Source: Flavipsychrobacter sp. (lineage in GTDB: Bacteria; Bacteroidota; Bacteroidia; Chitinophagales; Chitinophagaceae). From it: a stretch of 64,000 nt of DNA. This document shows positions 34,213-42,312 of this stretch, one piece after another; position 1 is the stretch's first letter; each line of letters starts with the position of its first letter. Where the stretch lies: contig JAEUVY010000041.1 in assembly GCA_016786565.1 (NCBI GenBank), positions 1-64,000 on the forward strand, in the 5' to 3' direction. The notes beneath the pieces are model-generated. The model saw only the letters and a program-made list of their open reading frames with translations. It did not search any database and was not told the DNA's origin. The position numbers and the translations under genes are program-made.

Positions 34213-34220
34213 GACCTTTG
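34213..34220 (+). promoter_or_regulatory. -7 box, promoter 1 of the sulfur locus
   Basis: GACCTTTG, one base off TAnnTTTG at the first position, continued by TG. The identical ten bases GACCTTTGTG recur at 34538. Confidence 0.5.
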
Positions 34221-34246
34221 TGCTGAACAAACAGACACAGAAGGTT

Positions 34247-34471
34247 ATGAAAAAGAACATGGGTGCTACAGACAGGTTGTCGCGTGTGATAGTGGCACTG
34301 ATCATAGCGGCATTGTACACACAGGGCACTATAAGCGGCACAACCGGAATAGTGCTGATGGTACTGGCTATAGTATTTGTATTGACCAGCCTTGTAAGTT
34401 TTTGCCCGTTGTATCTGCCGTTCGGCATCAATACCTGCAAAACAGGTAATACAGCTGATAAAGGGCTTTAA
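34247..34471 (+). CDS. YgaP-like inner membrane protein (DUF2892)
   Basis: 74 residues, two membrane helices. The N-terminal NMGATDRLSRV and the end SFCPLYLPFGINTCK match the membrane domain of YgaP, a rhodanese protein of E. coli; here the domain stands alone, with rhodaneses coded separately downstream. The Cys pair near the C-terminus is conserved in the family. The start at 34247 follows the -7 box at 34213; the longer frame from 34184 overlaps the terminator and promoter. Confidence 0.88.
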   Translation: MKKNMGATDRLSRVIVALIIAALYTQGTISGTTGIVLMVLAIVFVLTSLVSFCPLYLPFGINTCKTGNTADKGL

Positions 34472-34484
34472 CAAAATATTTTGT
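34471..34484. promoter_or_regulatory. AT-rich perfect palindrome
   Basis: ACAAAATATTTTGT, overlapping the last base of the preceding gene and 26 bases before the second operator-like site. Role unknown. Confidence 0.3.
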
Positions 34485-34500
34485 CGCGGGAGGCAGGTTA

Positions 34501-34516
34501 TACAACAAATGTTCCC
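34501..34516. promoter_or_regulatory. Candidate Crp/Fnr operator 2
   Basis: TACAACA-AA-TGTTCCC: right arm identical to operator 1, left arm keeps AACA only. Its GTTCCC begins 27 bases before GACCTTTGTG, exactly as in copy 1. Confidence 0.5.
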
Positions 34517-34537
34517 GACCACGGCTGAAAATGAACT

Positions 34538-34545
34538 GACCTTTG
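34538..34545 (+). promoter_or_regulatory. -7 box, promoter 2 of the sulfur locus
   Basis: GACCTTTG, identical with the first promoter box, 21 bases before the next ATG. Confidence 0.5.
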
Positions 34546-34566
34546 TGTCATAATTGCAAGAGAAGA

Positions 34567-34776
34567 ATGAAGACGATCATAGCACGGTATAAAGTAGAGA
34601 TAGCAGGGATGATAGCGGGGGCAATTGTCGGGTGGAGTTATTGGTATTATGTAGGTTGTGCGTCCGGCAGTTGCCCCATTACTTCAAGCCCCACGGTGAG
34701 CACCGTTTACGGCGCGCTGATGGGAGTACTTGGGTTCAGTATTTTTAAGAAAGAAACAAAAACACAAAACAAATAA
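34567..34776 (+). CDS. Small membrane protein, DUF6132-like
   Basis: 69 residues. A membrane helix near 14-32 (AGMIAGAIVGWSYWYYVG) leads to CASGSCPITSSP with two cysteines, then a second helix (VSTVYGALMGVLGFSIF) and a Lys-rich tail. The CxxxxCPITSxP pattern is found in small proteins beside rhodanese and thioredoxin genes in Bacteroidota. A sulfur-linked role is inferred from the cysteines and context. The ATG at 34567 is preferred; the frame upstream reads into the promoter. Confidence 0.8.
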   Translation: MKTIIARYKVEIAGMIAGAIVGWSYWYYVGCASGSCPITSSPTVSTVYGALMGVLGFSIFKKETKTQNK

Positions 34777-34790
34777 AAACAGAAAAGAAG

Positions 34791-35069
34791 ATGGATCAGT
34801 TACAAGAATTGCTCAAATCAGAAAAGACAACGATCGTAGACGTAAGGACTCCGGGTGAATTCATTGGCGGCCATGTGGCAGGCAGTATCAACATTCCGCT
34901 GAGCGATGTGCCGGCGCGCCTGGACGAGTTCCGCAAGATGGAGAACATAGTGCTTTGTTGCGCATCGGGTGGCCGTAGCGGACAGGTGACCATGTTCCTG
35001 CAGCAGAACGGTATCAACTGCGTGAATGGCGGCGGATGGACAAACGTTAATTACTATAAAAACAACTAA
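34791..35069 (+). CDS. Single-domain rhodanese 1
   Basis: 92 residues. Rhodaneses carry sulfane sulfur as a cysteine persulfide. Seen: TTIVDVRTPGEFIGGHVAGSINIPL, the CDC25-like fold signature, and the active loop CASGGR starting at Cys57, preceded by Cys56. No signal peptide, so it is cytosolic. It starts 14 bases after the DUF6132-like gene and ends 2 bases before the next rhodanese. Confidence 0.93.
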   Translation: MDQLQELLKSEKTTIVDVRTPGEFIGGHVAGSINIPLSDVPARLDEFRKMENIVLCCASGGRSGQVTMFLQQNGINCVNGGGWTNVNYYKNN

Positions 35070-35071
35070 TC

Positions 35072-35383
35072 ATGTTAGGATTTCTTAAGAAACTTCTGGG
35101 CGGAGGCCCTTCGGTGGACCTGGATGCGGTGATGCAGAAAGGCGCGGTAATAGTAGATGTACGCACCAGCGGCGAATACGCGGGCGGACACGTAAAAGGT
35201 TCAATAAATATCCCGTTGGCAAGCCTTGGCGCTCAGATGGGTAAGTTGAAAAAAGACAAGCCGGTGATCACTTGTTGCGCGTCGGGTATGCGCAGCGGAT
35301 CGGCCAGGTCTATGCTTCAGTCGAACGGATTTGAAGTGTACAACGGCGGCAGTTGGTTCAACCTGAAAAAATATGAGAAATGA
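35072..35383 (+). CDS. Single-domain rhodanese 2
   Basis: 103 residues. A short amphipathic N-terminus (LGFLKKLLGGGPS) precedes VIVDVRTSGEYAGGHVKGSINIPLA and the active loop CASGMR with Cys69; Cys68 again precedes it. It is more like rhodanese 1 than the other two in the locus, suggesting local duplication. The stop overlaps the next ATG (ATGA), so the two are translated together. Confidence 0.93.
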   Translation: MLGFLKKLLGGGPSVDLDAVMQKGAVIVDVRTSGEYAGGHVKGSINIPLASLGAQMGKLKKDKPVITCCASGMRSGSARSMLQSNGFEVYNGGSWFNLKKYEK

Positions 35384-35637
35384 GTGATCTGAAACAAAGG
35401 CTTACGACCAACTGGCACATGATGCGTGTGCTGCGCCTGGTGATAGGTGGCATGTTGCTGGTAACAGGTATACAGGCGCACGACTGGGTGACAGGCCTTT
35501 TCAGCTCGTTCTTTCTGTACCAGGCAATAACCGATACGGGTTGCTGCGGCAGCGGAGGCTGCTATACAGGCAACACGCGCGCTGAAAAGAGCCCGCGCGT
35601 ATCGGAAGAAATAACAGAATACGAAGAAATAAAATAG
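35380..35637 (+). CDS. Small membrane protein with cysteine cluster, YgaP-membrane-domain-like
   Basis: 85 residues. [20 protein letters not shown] and [15 protein letters not shown] form two membrane segments; directly after is [13 protein letters not shown] with three cysteines, and then a charged tail. Similar to DUF2892-like proteins of sulfur loci but not a clear member. It is translationally coupled to rhodanese 2 and followed by thioredoxin after 5 bases. Confidence 0.75.
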   Translation: MSDLKQRLTTNWHMMRVLRLVIGGMLLVTGIQAHDWVTGLFSSFFLYQAITDTGCCGSGGCYTGNTRAEKSPRVSEEITEYEEIK

Positions 35638-35642
35638 ACACT

Positions 35643-35945
35643 ATGCAAACGAGATCATTTTCAGAGATCATAGGAGACGACAAACCGGTACTGGTTGACT
35701 TTTCGGCGGAGTGGTGCGGACCATGCAAAATGATGGCGCCCATTCTGAAACAACTGAAGGATGCTGTGGGCGAGAACGCGACTATCGTGAAGATAGACGT
35801 GGACCGCAACCCGGCACTGGCAAACGCTTACAACATTTCGGGTGTGCCAACGCTCATGCTGTTCCGTAAGGGACAGATGTTGTGGAGGCAGTCGGGTGTG
35901 GTACCTGCCAATCAGTTGAAGCACGTTATAGATCAGCACAGCTAA
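35643..35945 (+). CDS. Thioredoxin
   Basis: 100 residues. Complete thioredoxin fold with the redox pair in EWCGPCK (Cys25 and Cys28), VDVDRN-like [11 protein letters not shown], and the cis-proline in GVPTLMLF. No signal peptide. In this setting it would reduce the persulfides made by the rhodaneses, releasing sulfide. Confidence 0.95.
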   Translation: MQTRSFSEIIGDDKPVLVDFSAEWCGPCKMMAPILKQLKDAVGENATIVKIDVDRNPALANAYNISGVPTLMLFRKGQMLWRQSGVVPANQLKHVIDQHS

Positions 35946-35957
35946 AGGAATAGCAAG

Positions 35958-37649
35958 ATGAAATACATCATTGTAGGTGCGGTGGCAGGCGGGGCCAGTT
36001 CAGCGGCGCGGTTGCGCAGAATGGACGAGCATGCGGAGATAGTGATATTTGAGCGTGGCGCGTACATCTCTTACGCCAATTGCGGTTTGCCTTATTACAT
36101 AGGCAACGTGATCAGCGACAGGAATAAACTCTTTGTGCAGACTGCAACGGCATTCAACAGCCGTTTCAATATTGACGTGAGAGTGCGCACGGAGGTGACA
36201 TCGATCGACACTGCGAACAAGACCGTGTCCGCCCGCAACCTGCTTACCAATGATGAATACACCGAATCATACGACAAACTTATTTTGTCGCCGGGCGCTG
36301 AACCCATGCGCCCACCATTGCCGGGCATAAATTCTGAGGGGATCTTTACCCTGAGGAATGTTGCCGACACAGACTACATAAAGGGATATATAGACGAGAA
36401 AGGGGCGAAGAGCGCAGTGGTGATAGGCGCAGGGTTCATTGGCCTGGAAATGGCCGAGAACCTGCATGGGCTGGGCCTGGGGGTGACGGTGATAGAAATG
36501 GGTGGTCAGGTATTGGCACCGGTAGATGTACCGTTGGCTTCCATCTTACAGCAACACATAAGAGCGCAGGGCGTGGACCTATTGTTGCAGACCAAGGTAG
36601 AAGGCTTTGAAAGGGTTGATAGCAAATTGAGGGTGTTGCTTGCTGATGGCGATGTTGTGGAGACAGACCTTGTGATACTTTCCATAGGCGTGAGACCCGA
36701 CTCTAAACTGGCGGTGAATGCAGGCCTGAAGACAGGGCGCACCGGCGCGATAGTGGTAAACGAACACCTGCAGACGTCTGACCCCGATGTATATGCGGTG
36801 GGCGATGCGATAGAGTTCGTGAACCCCATTACCGGCCAGACAATGCCTACCTATCTTGCAGGACCGGCCAACAAGCAAGGACGTATATGTGCCGACAATG
36901 TGGTGCTTGGCAACAAACAACGGTACAAGGGTGCTATCAACACAGCTATAGTTAAGGTATTTGAAATGACCGCCGGTACAACCGGTATGGCATCCAAACA
37001 CCTTGCAGCAGCAGGTATAGAGCATATCGTATCTACTACACACAGCGGCTCGCATGCCGGTTATTATCCGGGTGCACAGCAGATGACCATACAGATCGCA
37101 TTCGCGAAGGATAGCGGAAAGTTGCTGGGGGCGCAGGCTGTTGGGTATGACGGTGTGGACAAACGATTGGATGTGCTGGCACACATTGTGCAAACAGGCG
37201 GCACCATACACGACCTGATGGAGTTTGAACATGCCTATGCACCACCTTACTCATCGGCTAAAGACCCCGTAAATATGGCCGGCTTTGTAGCCGACAACAT
37301 TATGCAGGATCGTCTTCGCATCTTCTACTGGAATGAAGTGGCAGAACTGCCGGGCGATGCTTTCCTTCTTGACGTGCGTAACCCCGACGAGTTTCATGAC
37401 GGTGCCATAAACGGTGCTGTGAACATACCGGTGAACGATATCAGGTCGGTGCTGTCGGACCTGCCGCGCGACAGGGATATCTACATTTATTGCGAGGCAG
37501 GGCTGCGTGGTTATCTGGCACAAAGGATCTTGCTGCAGAACGGATTTAACAAAGTACGCAACCTCTCCGGCGGCTACAAGCTGTGGAAGGCATGCAACAA
37601 TGAAAAAGAGATAATTTTAAAAACAAATCAGAAACAAACAGTATCATGA
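35958..37649 (+). CDS. CoA-disulfide-reductase-like flavoprotein with C-terminal rhodanese domain
   Basis: 563 residues. The FAD motif IIVGAVAGGASSAARLRR opens the protein; the single redox Cys42 in YISYANCGLPYYIG is the hallmark of CoA-disulfide/CoA-persulfide reductases. The NAD(P)H motif VVIGAGFIGLEMAENL lies near 150, and VYAVGDAIE binds FAD. After a dimer domain, residues ~455-553 form a rhodanese domain with active Cys512 in CEAGLR. Family members reduce CoA disulfide or persulfides. The last codon overlaps the next gene start (ATGA). Confidence 0.94.
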   Translation: MKYIIVGAVAGGASSAARLRRMDEHAEIVIFERGAYISYANCGLPYYIGNVISDRNKLFVQTATAFNSRFNIDVRVRTEVTSIDTANKTVSARNLLTNDEYTESYDKLILSPGAEPMRPPLPGINSEGIFTLRNVADTDYIKGYIDEKGAKSAVVIGAGFIGLEMAENLHGLGLGVTVIEMGGQVLAPVDVPLASILQQHIRAQGVDLLLQTKVEGFERVDSKLRVLLADGDVVETDLVILSIGVRPDSKLAVNAGLKTGRTGAIVVNEHLQTSDPDVYAVGDAIEFVNPITGQTMPTYLAGPANKQGRICADNVVLGNKQRYKGAINTAIVKVFEMTAGTTGMASKHLAAAGIEHIVSTTHSGSHAGYYPGAQQMTIQIAFAKDSGKLLGAQAVGYDGVDKRLDVLAHIVQTGGTIHDLMEFEHAYAPPYSSAKDPVNMAGFVADNIMQDRLRIFYWNEVAELPGDAFLLDVRNPDEFHDGAINGAVNIPVNDIRSVLSDLPRDRDIYIYCEAGLRGYLAQRILLQNGFNKVRNLSGGYKLWKACNNEKEIILKTNQKQTVS

Positions 37650-38059
37650 ACAAGGTAATCACACTTTTACTGCTCGTATTGATGGGCAACATGGCGTCCT
37701 GCCAGAGCGCGGGCAAGAAACTTCCGGACGGCACAACGTCGGTATCGGTGACAGTATCGGCAGAAGATTTCCAGAAGAAAATGTCTTCGCTGAAAGATGT
37801 GCAACTGGTGGATGTGCGCACACCTGAAGAATACAGGGAAGGGCATATTAAGAACTCGCTGAACATAAACGTGCAGGGCAGCAGCTTTGAAGCGGAAGTA
37901 GCGAAGCTGGATAAGAAACGCCCGGTAATGGTGTATTGCCGTTCAGGTGGTCGTAGCGCGTCTGCTCAGCGTATGCTGATAGACATGGGTTTTGCAGAGG
38001 TGATCAACCTTGATGGCGGCATCCGCGGATGGCAGTCTTCAGGCAAGCCTGTTGAATAA
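37646..38059 (+). CDS. Rhodanese lipoprotein
   Basis: 137 residues. A short signal peptide ending MASC (Cys19) gives a lipid anchor, so this is the extracytoplasmic member of the set. The rhodanese domain shows VQLVDVRTPEEYREGHIKNSLNINV and the loop CRSGGR at Cys98. It ends the operon. Confidence 0.92.
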   Translation: MNKVITLLLLVLMGNMASCQSAGKKLPDGTTSVSVTVSAEDFQKKMSSLKDVQLVDVRTPEEYREGHIKNSLNINVQGSSFEAEVAKLDKKRPVMVYCRSGGRSASAQRMLIDMGFAEVINLDGGIRGWQSSGKPVE

Positions 38060-38131
38060 GAGCCATTGCAACAATTTTTAGGGTTTTTACGGCATATTTT
38101 GAATAATTTTGAGAAATATCCGTTAGAATAG

Positions 38132-38156
38132 AACGTCGCGGCGGGTCCGCGACGTT
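38132..38156 (+). terminator. Terminator of the sulfur locus
   Basis: 10-bp perfect stem (38132-38141 with 38147-38156), five-base loop, then TGATTTTA. Confidence 0.75.
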
Positions 38157-38172
38157 TGATTTTAGAGTAGTT

Positions 38173-38736
38173 ATGAGATCTCCGATAGTTGCATTTGGGC
38201 TTTTGTTGTTGCTTGCAGGCAGTTTGCCTTCCTGCAAGAAGTGGCAGGATCCTGCGCCGCAGGACAATCCGCAGATCTCCAACCCTTACTGCAACGATCC
38301 CGATGCGGTAAATTATAACTGGGGCTTTCCCGGCAAACCCAATAATTCGGTGTGCTATTACGCTACCGACCTTTTTCAGGGCAGGTATCTGCTGCACGAT
38401 ACTATTTATGACCCTACCTCCGAATTGTTTCTGGCAGCAGATTCGATGGAGATAGTGATAGCCAAAACCGACAAGAAGAAGATGTATCTGGACGGTTTCT
38501 GTCCATCGGGTCAGAAATTGTTTTTCACCACCCAGGCCGCTTATCTGGCCACTGTTGATACGACGGTGGGCGACTCGCTTACCATACATCCCGGGCAGAT
38601 CTTCTGCCGCCATCAGGACACCGTGGTGGGGGCGCTTACCCGCGACAAGGTGGACAGTTCGCTTATCTACGTTTCATTTACCGTTGTCAACGACACGGGC
38701 ACCACAATTCATGTGGGCAGGGCCCGCCGCAAATAA
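38173..38736 (+). CDS. Lipoprotein of unknown function
   Basis: 187 residues. Signal peptide with lipobox LPSC (Cys21). The mature part is beta-rich with cysteines (NPYCNDPDAVNYNWGFPG ... SVCYYATDLFQGRYLLHDTIYD), a pattern seen in small Bacteroidota lipoproteins that carry an extracellular beta domain. No catalytic motif is recognised. It starts 17 bases after the terminator and ends 7 bases before ribE. Confidence 0.75.
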   Translation: MRSPIVAFGLLLLLAGSLPSCKKWQDPAPQDNPQISNPYCNDPDAVNYNWGFPGKPNNSVCYYATDLFQGRYLLHDTIYDPTSELFLAADSMEIVIAKTDKKKMYLDGFCPSGQKLFFTTQAAYLATVDTTVGDSLTIHPGQIFCRHQDTVVGALTRDKVDSSLIYVSFTVVNDTGTTIHVGRARRK

Positions 38737-38743
38737 CACATCT

Positions 38744-39340
38744 ATGTTCACAGGCATTATAGAATCGCTGGCCAGGGTGGCCGCGATAGCGCACGAAGGT
38801 TCCAACATTCATTTTACAATAGAAAGCCCGCTGACACCCGAACTGAAGGTGGACCAGAGTGTGGCGCACAATGGTGTCTGCCTCACGGTGGTGAGCATTG
38901 AAGGTAATACCTATGTTGTGACGGCAGTGGCCGAGACGCTGAACAAAACCAATCTGGGCCGTTGGCAGGTGGGCGACCTGGTGAACATAGAACGCTCCCT
39001 AAGGTTGGGCGACAGGCTGGACGGGCATTTTGTGCAGGGGCATGTAGATGCCACTGCAGAGTGTATTGCTAAAGAGACACTGGATGGTAGCTGGTTGTTC
39101 CGTTTCCGCTTTCCGGCGCAGTATGGGCCGCTGGTCATAGAGAAAGGCTCTATCTGCATCAATGGTGTGAGCCTTACGGTCTTTAATACGGGCAAAGATG
39201 AGTGTACGGTCACTATTATCCCCTATACCTACGAACACACAAATTTCAGCCGTATAGAAAAGGGCACGGTAGTGAATATAGAATTTGATGTGCTGGGCAA
39301 ATACCTGCTGCGGATGCAGGAACTGAACGCGAACGCTTAG
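38744..39340 (+). CDS. ribE: Riboflavin synthase alpha chain
   Basis: 198 residues. Two 6,7-dimethyl-8-ribityllumazine molecules are converted to riboflavin. The start MFTGIIESLARV is diagnostic. Two homologous barrels are visible: VAHNGVCLTVVS with GDLVNIERSLRLGDRLDGHFVQGHVD, then CINGVSLTV with VNIEFDVLGKYLLR. The frame open back to 38555 overlaps the lipoprotein gene and is not used. Its stop overlaps the stop of the convergent apaG in the bases TTAG. Confidence 0.96.
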   Translation: MFTGIIESLARVAAIAHEGSNIHFTIESPLTPELKVDQSVAHNGVCLTVVSIEGNTYVVTAVAETLNKTNLGRWQVGDLVNIERSLRLGDRLDGHFVQGHVDATAECIAKETLDGSWLFRFRFPAQYGPLVIEKGSICINGVSLTVFNTGKDECTVTIIPYTYEHTNFSRIEKGTVVNIEFDVLGKYLLRMQELNANA

Positions 39341-39723
39341 TTGAGTTTAGCGGGCACCACCAGCCTGAACTCAGGTATAGCTATTGTAAGCTTCTTTTTA
39401 TTGAACAGGTTTTCCATCAGGTAACTTCCATACATCTTGCCGAGGTCGGTATTGAGGTTGACGCCTGATGTGTACTGATAACTGTCGCCGGGCTGAATGA
39501 CCGGTTGCTGGCCCACTACACCTTCTCCTTCTACTTCCCTGTGAATGCCGTTGCTGTCTTTGATGTGCCAGTGCCTGCTGATGAGTTTCACCGGGTAGAT
39601 GGTAAGATTCTCTATGGTGATGCGATAAGCAAAGAGGTGCTCCGACCGGAAAGGATCGGACTGCGCAGGCTGATAGAAGGTTTCAACCATAATACTTACG
39701 CCTTCTGTGATTTGTTGCACCAT
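39337..39723 (-). CDS. apaG: ApaG protein
   Basis: 128 residues. Immunoglobulin-like beta fold of the ApaG family, historically tied to Co2+/Mg2+ sensitivity and diadenosine tetraphosphate, biochemical role still unclear. Seen: YRITIENLTIYPVKLISRHWHIKDSNG, VEGEGVVGQQPVIQPGDSYQYTSGV and GKMYGSYLM, all diagnostic. The ATG at 39747 lies inside the -7 box, so 39723 is the start. Confidence 0.95.
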   Translation of the reverse strand: MVQQITEGVSIMVETFYQPAQSDPFRSEHLFAYRITIENLTIYPVKLISRHWHIKDSNGIHREVEGEGVVGQQPVIQPGDSYQYTSGVNLNTDLGKMYGSYLMENLFNKKKLTIAIPEFRLVVPAKLN

Positions 39724-39744
39724 AGTGGTAATAGTTCGGGAACA

Positions 39745-39752
39745 CAAAGATA
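39745..39752 (-). promoter_or_regulatory. -7 box of apaG
   Basis: TATCTTTG on the minus strand, 21 bases before the ATG at 39723. Confidence 0.55.
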
Positions 39753-39802
39753 AGGGGTTATCCGATACTTTTCATGTAGGTGTGTTATGGGCCGATAGAC
39801 AA

Positions 39803-39830
39803 AGAGCCGCTTCGGTGAGGAAGCGGCTCT
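39803..39830 (-). terminator. Terminator of the ppiD-like gene
   Basis: 10-bp stem (39803-39812 with 39821-39830), eight-base loop, with TTTG after it on the minus strand; the plus strand also has TTTC, so it could act in both directions. Confidence 0.8.
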
Positions 39831-39862
39831 TTCTATGTTCATTACCCTTGCGGGGATCGTTA

Positions 39863-42055
39863 TTAGAAGTTGGATGGATAGTATTCCACTTTTGCTTTCC
39901 TTGTCATAGCCTGCTGCAGACCCTGGTCTATAGTGTTGGCCATCTGCCTTTCCTGCTGCATACGCTGCTGACCAATGATCTGGTCCATCATGCCGCCATC
40001 CGGTGGCAGTGGATTCTGAACGCGGTTCAGAACAGTGATGAAGTAAACACCACCCTGACCCTTGATGCCCGGAGATACTGTGTTTGGCTGGAACGCGCTG
40101 TTGAACGTATAACCAATTACTTTAGGCTCGTAACCGAGGTTGGCCACGTATGAACCACCCAGAACCACTGTGTCGGCCTGTGCAACTGTCTGCTGTGTTT
40201 CTGCAGCTATCGCTTCAAGCGCTTTGCCTGCATAACGCTTAGATATCATCTCGGTCTTCTTTTCTTCCCTGATGCGTTGTTCTACAACTGCGCGGTCGGT
40301 AGGGCTGAGGGTGCGGAGACCTTTTTCGCTGGTTGAAACCAGTTTAGCTACCACATAACGCTCGTCGCCCAGCTGGAATACCTGAGATACATCACCAACC
40401 TTGTGCTCATACATCCACCTTACCACTTCGCGGGCAGGGCCCAGCCCGTTGATGTTGAAGTTGCTCACCTTCACGTTGTCGCCTACGCGCTTGTCAAGGT
40501 TCATTTTCTTAGCCGCCGCGTCAAACGCTTCAGATGTAGTGTTCTTACCTGCAAATTCATTGGCAGCACCATACAGCGCGTTAATAGTGCTGTCGCTTGG
40601 TGCCAGATTCTTAGACACGATAGCAAGCTGGTTGCTGCTGCCTACGCCAGTTTGCTCCAGTATCTCTATGTAGTGATAACCTGCGTAGTTGTCGTTAGAT
40701 ACTTTTACTTTCTTTGTCTCTCCTGCTTTTCCTTCAAATGCGAAGTCAGCAAATTCTTTTGACAGGTTCGGACGATCCATGAGTGTGAATGTGTATTCTC
40801 CACCCTTGCTCGGATCATCTTCAGAGAAAGCGCGAACTACTGAGTCGAACTTGCCGCCTGCTTTGATAGCGGCGATAGCGCTGTCCAGTTTCATGCTTGC
40901 TGCAGAATCTGTACGCACATCGTTGCCCTGCTCCTTGGTCTTCACCAGGATGTGACGCAGTTTCACTGAGTCAGGCAGGGTCTTACGATCGGTAACCTTA
41001 AGCAGGTTGAAGCTGCCATTTTCGTAGTATGGGCCGAAGATATCACCTACCGGCAGCGTCATGATCGTATCAGCATAGCGCGTTTTGAGTGTGCGCTTGT
41101 TGTAGTAAGTTTTTGTGTAGGAGTTCATCACATCGCTCTTACCGTTCACAAAAGTTTCGATATCTTTTGTAGTACCGAAGTCAGCGCGCAGTTCTTCAAG
41201 CGAAGCAAGTGCGCGGGCAGAATCGGCAGGAGAAGGGATGATCTCGAAAGAAACATACTCTATGTTGCGTGTAGCCTCATCGTTGGTGAAGAGTGCCGCA
41301 TGCTTCTGCATGTATGCTTTGATGTCGTCGTCAGATACTTTCACTTCAGCATCAGATACAGCAGAGAAAGGAACCTTAACGTAGCGGATAGAAGCGTTAC
41401 CGTTCTGCTCAGCCATCATGCGCTTCATCTGGTACTTAGGCATATAAGCGCAGTTGGTGAACATTGAGGTGTACTTGCGAATGCGCGCAGAGCGCTCTAC
41501 GTAAGCTTTTACAGCAGCCCACTGTTCGCGTACTTTACCATCCGGATCGATCTTGTCGCCGCGGTCGTTCAGTTCTTTTTCAAGACCTTTCACCCTTCCC
41601 GGATCGAAGTTGCCCGACTGAGGATCGGCGAAGATGCGCTGACCACCAATGGTGAAACCCTGCACCATACCGTCGGCATTGCCGCCGTATATGAGCTGGT
41701 CTTTTTCTTCTTTCGACACGTCGATACCCAGTTTGTCGCACTCGGCATTAACCGTTGCTTCAAACACCAGCATCTGTATCAGCTGTTCGCTCATCTGCGC
41801 GCGTGACGCGTCATCCAGCGGACGGCCGTTGTTGTACATAGAGTACAGTGTTTCGTATTCTTTAACCCTGGCACTATATTCTTTGGGGTCGATCTTAGTG
41901 CCGTTAATTTCCATCACATTGGCATCTCTGCCGTCGAACAGTGTAGAAAGAGAACCACTTGTAGCATCAGAAACGATGAAGCCAACCAGCGCCAGTGCAA
42001 TGATACCACCGGCTATTTTTCCGTACTTGTCTCTTATTGTTGTAATTACAGCCAT
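39863..42055 (-). CDS. ppiD: PpiD/SurA-like periplasmic peptidyl-prolyl isomerase
   Basis: 730 residues. An N-terminal membrane anchor (KIAGGIIALALVGFIVSDAT) leads to a large helical chaperone domain (FDGRDANVMEINGTKIDPKEY...), then a parvulin domain near 360-460: KLRHILVKTKEQG, GGKFDSVVRAFSEDDPSKGGEYTF, YHYIEILEQ. A second, degenerate half follows. Bacteroidota carry this as PpiD; it helps outer-membrane and exported proteins fold. It is transcribed alone with a strong terminator. Confidence 0.93.
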   Translation of the reverse strand: MAVITTIRDKYGKIAGGIIALALVGFIVSDATSGSLSTLFDGRDANVMEINGTKIDPKEYSARVKEYETLYSMYNNGRPLDDASRAQMSEQLIQMLVFEATVNAECDKLGIDVSKEEKDQLIYGGNADGMVQGFTIGGQRIFADPQSGNFDPGRVKGLEKELNDRGDKIDPDGKVREQWAAVKAYVERSARIRKYTSMFTNCAYMPKYQMKRMMAEQNGNASIRYVKVPFSAVSDAEVKVSDDDIKAYMQKHAALFTNDEATRNIEYVSFEIIPSPADSARALASLEELRADFGTTKDIETFVNGKSDVMNSYTKTYYNKRTLKTRYADTIMTLPVGDIFGPYYENGSFNLLKVTDRKTLPDSVKLRHILVKTKEQGNDVRTDSAASMKLDSAIAAIKAGGKFDSVVRAFSEDDPSKGGEYTFTLMDRPNLSKEFADFAFEGKAGETKKVKVSNDNYAGYHYIEILEQTGVGSSNQLAIVSKNLAPSDSTINALYGAANEFAGKNTTSEAFDAAAKKMNLDKRVGDNVKVSNFNINGLGPAREVVRWMYEHKVGDVSQVFQLGDERYVVAKLVSTSEKGLRTLSPTDRAVVEQRIREEKKTEMISKRYAGKALEAIAAETQQTVAQADTVVLGGSYVANLGYEPKVIGYTFNSAFQPNTVSPGIKGQGGVYFITVLNRVQNPLPPDGGMMDQIIGQQRMQQERQMANTIDQGLQQAMTRKAKVEYYPSNF

Positions 42056-42104
42056 TGTAGGTTTGTATTGTATATTATATACTCAGTGTTTTTATTAGGG
42101 TTGG

Positions 42105-42112
42105 CAAATTTA
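42105..42112 (-). promoter_or_regulatory. -7 box of the ppiD-like gene
   Basis: TAAATTTG on the minus strand, 49 bases before the start codon. Confidence 0.4.
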
Positions 42113-42312
42113 TGCGAAATTTTGAGATTTTAACAGTTTATCCCCCTAATTCAAAAACTTGTTGTATGTGGTTGATGATAATGTTTTAAGTGTGAAAGTG
42201 TAATATACGAATAAGCGCCAGTTTCTGAAATTCGAAACGTTGCACCAAGGGGGGAATCTTTACAAATACAGTATTAGGGTGCATGATAGCAACAGACACT
42301 TGATATATTATT

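Noticed and set aside
34184..34246. N-terminal extension of the DUF2892 gene
   Set aside because: It overlaps the terminator, operator palindrome and -7 box.
38700..38743. FMN riboswitch upstream of ribE
   Set aside because: The gap between the lipoprotein gene and ribE is only 7 bases, too short for an aptamer.
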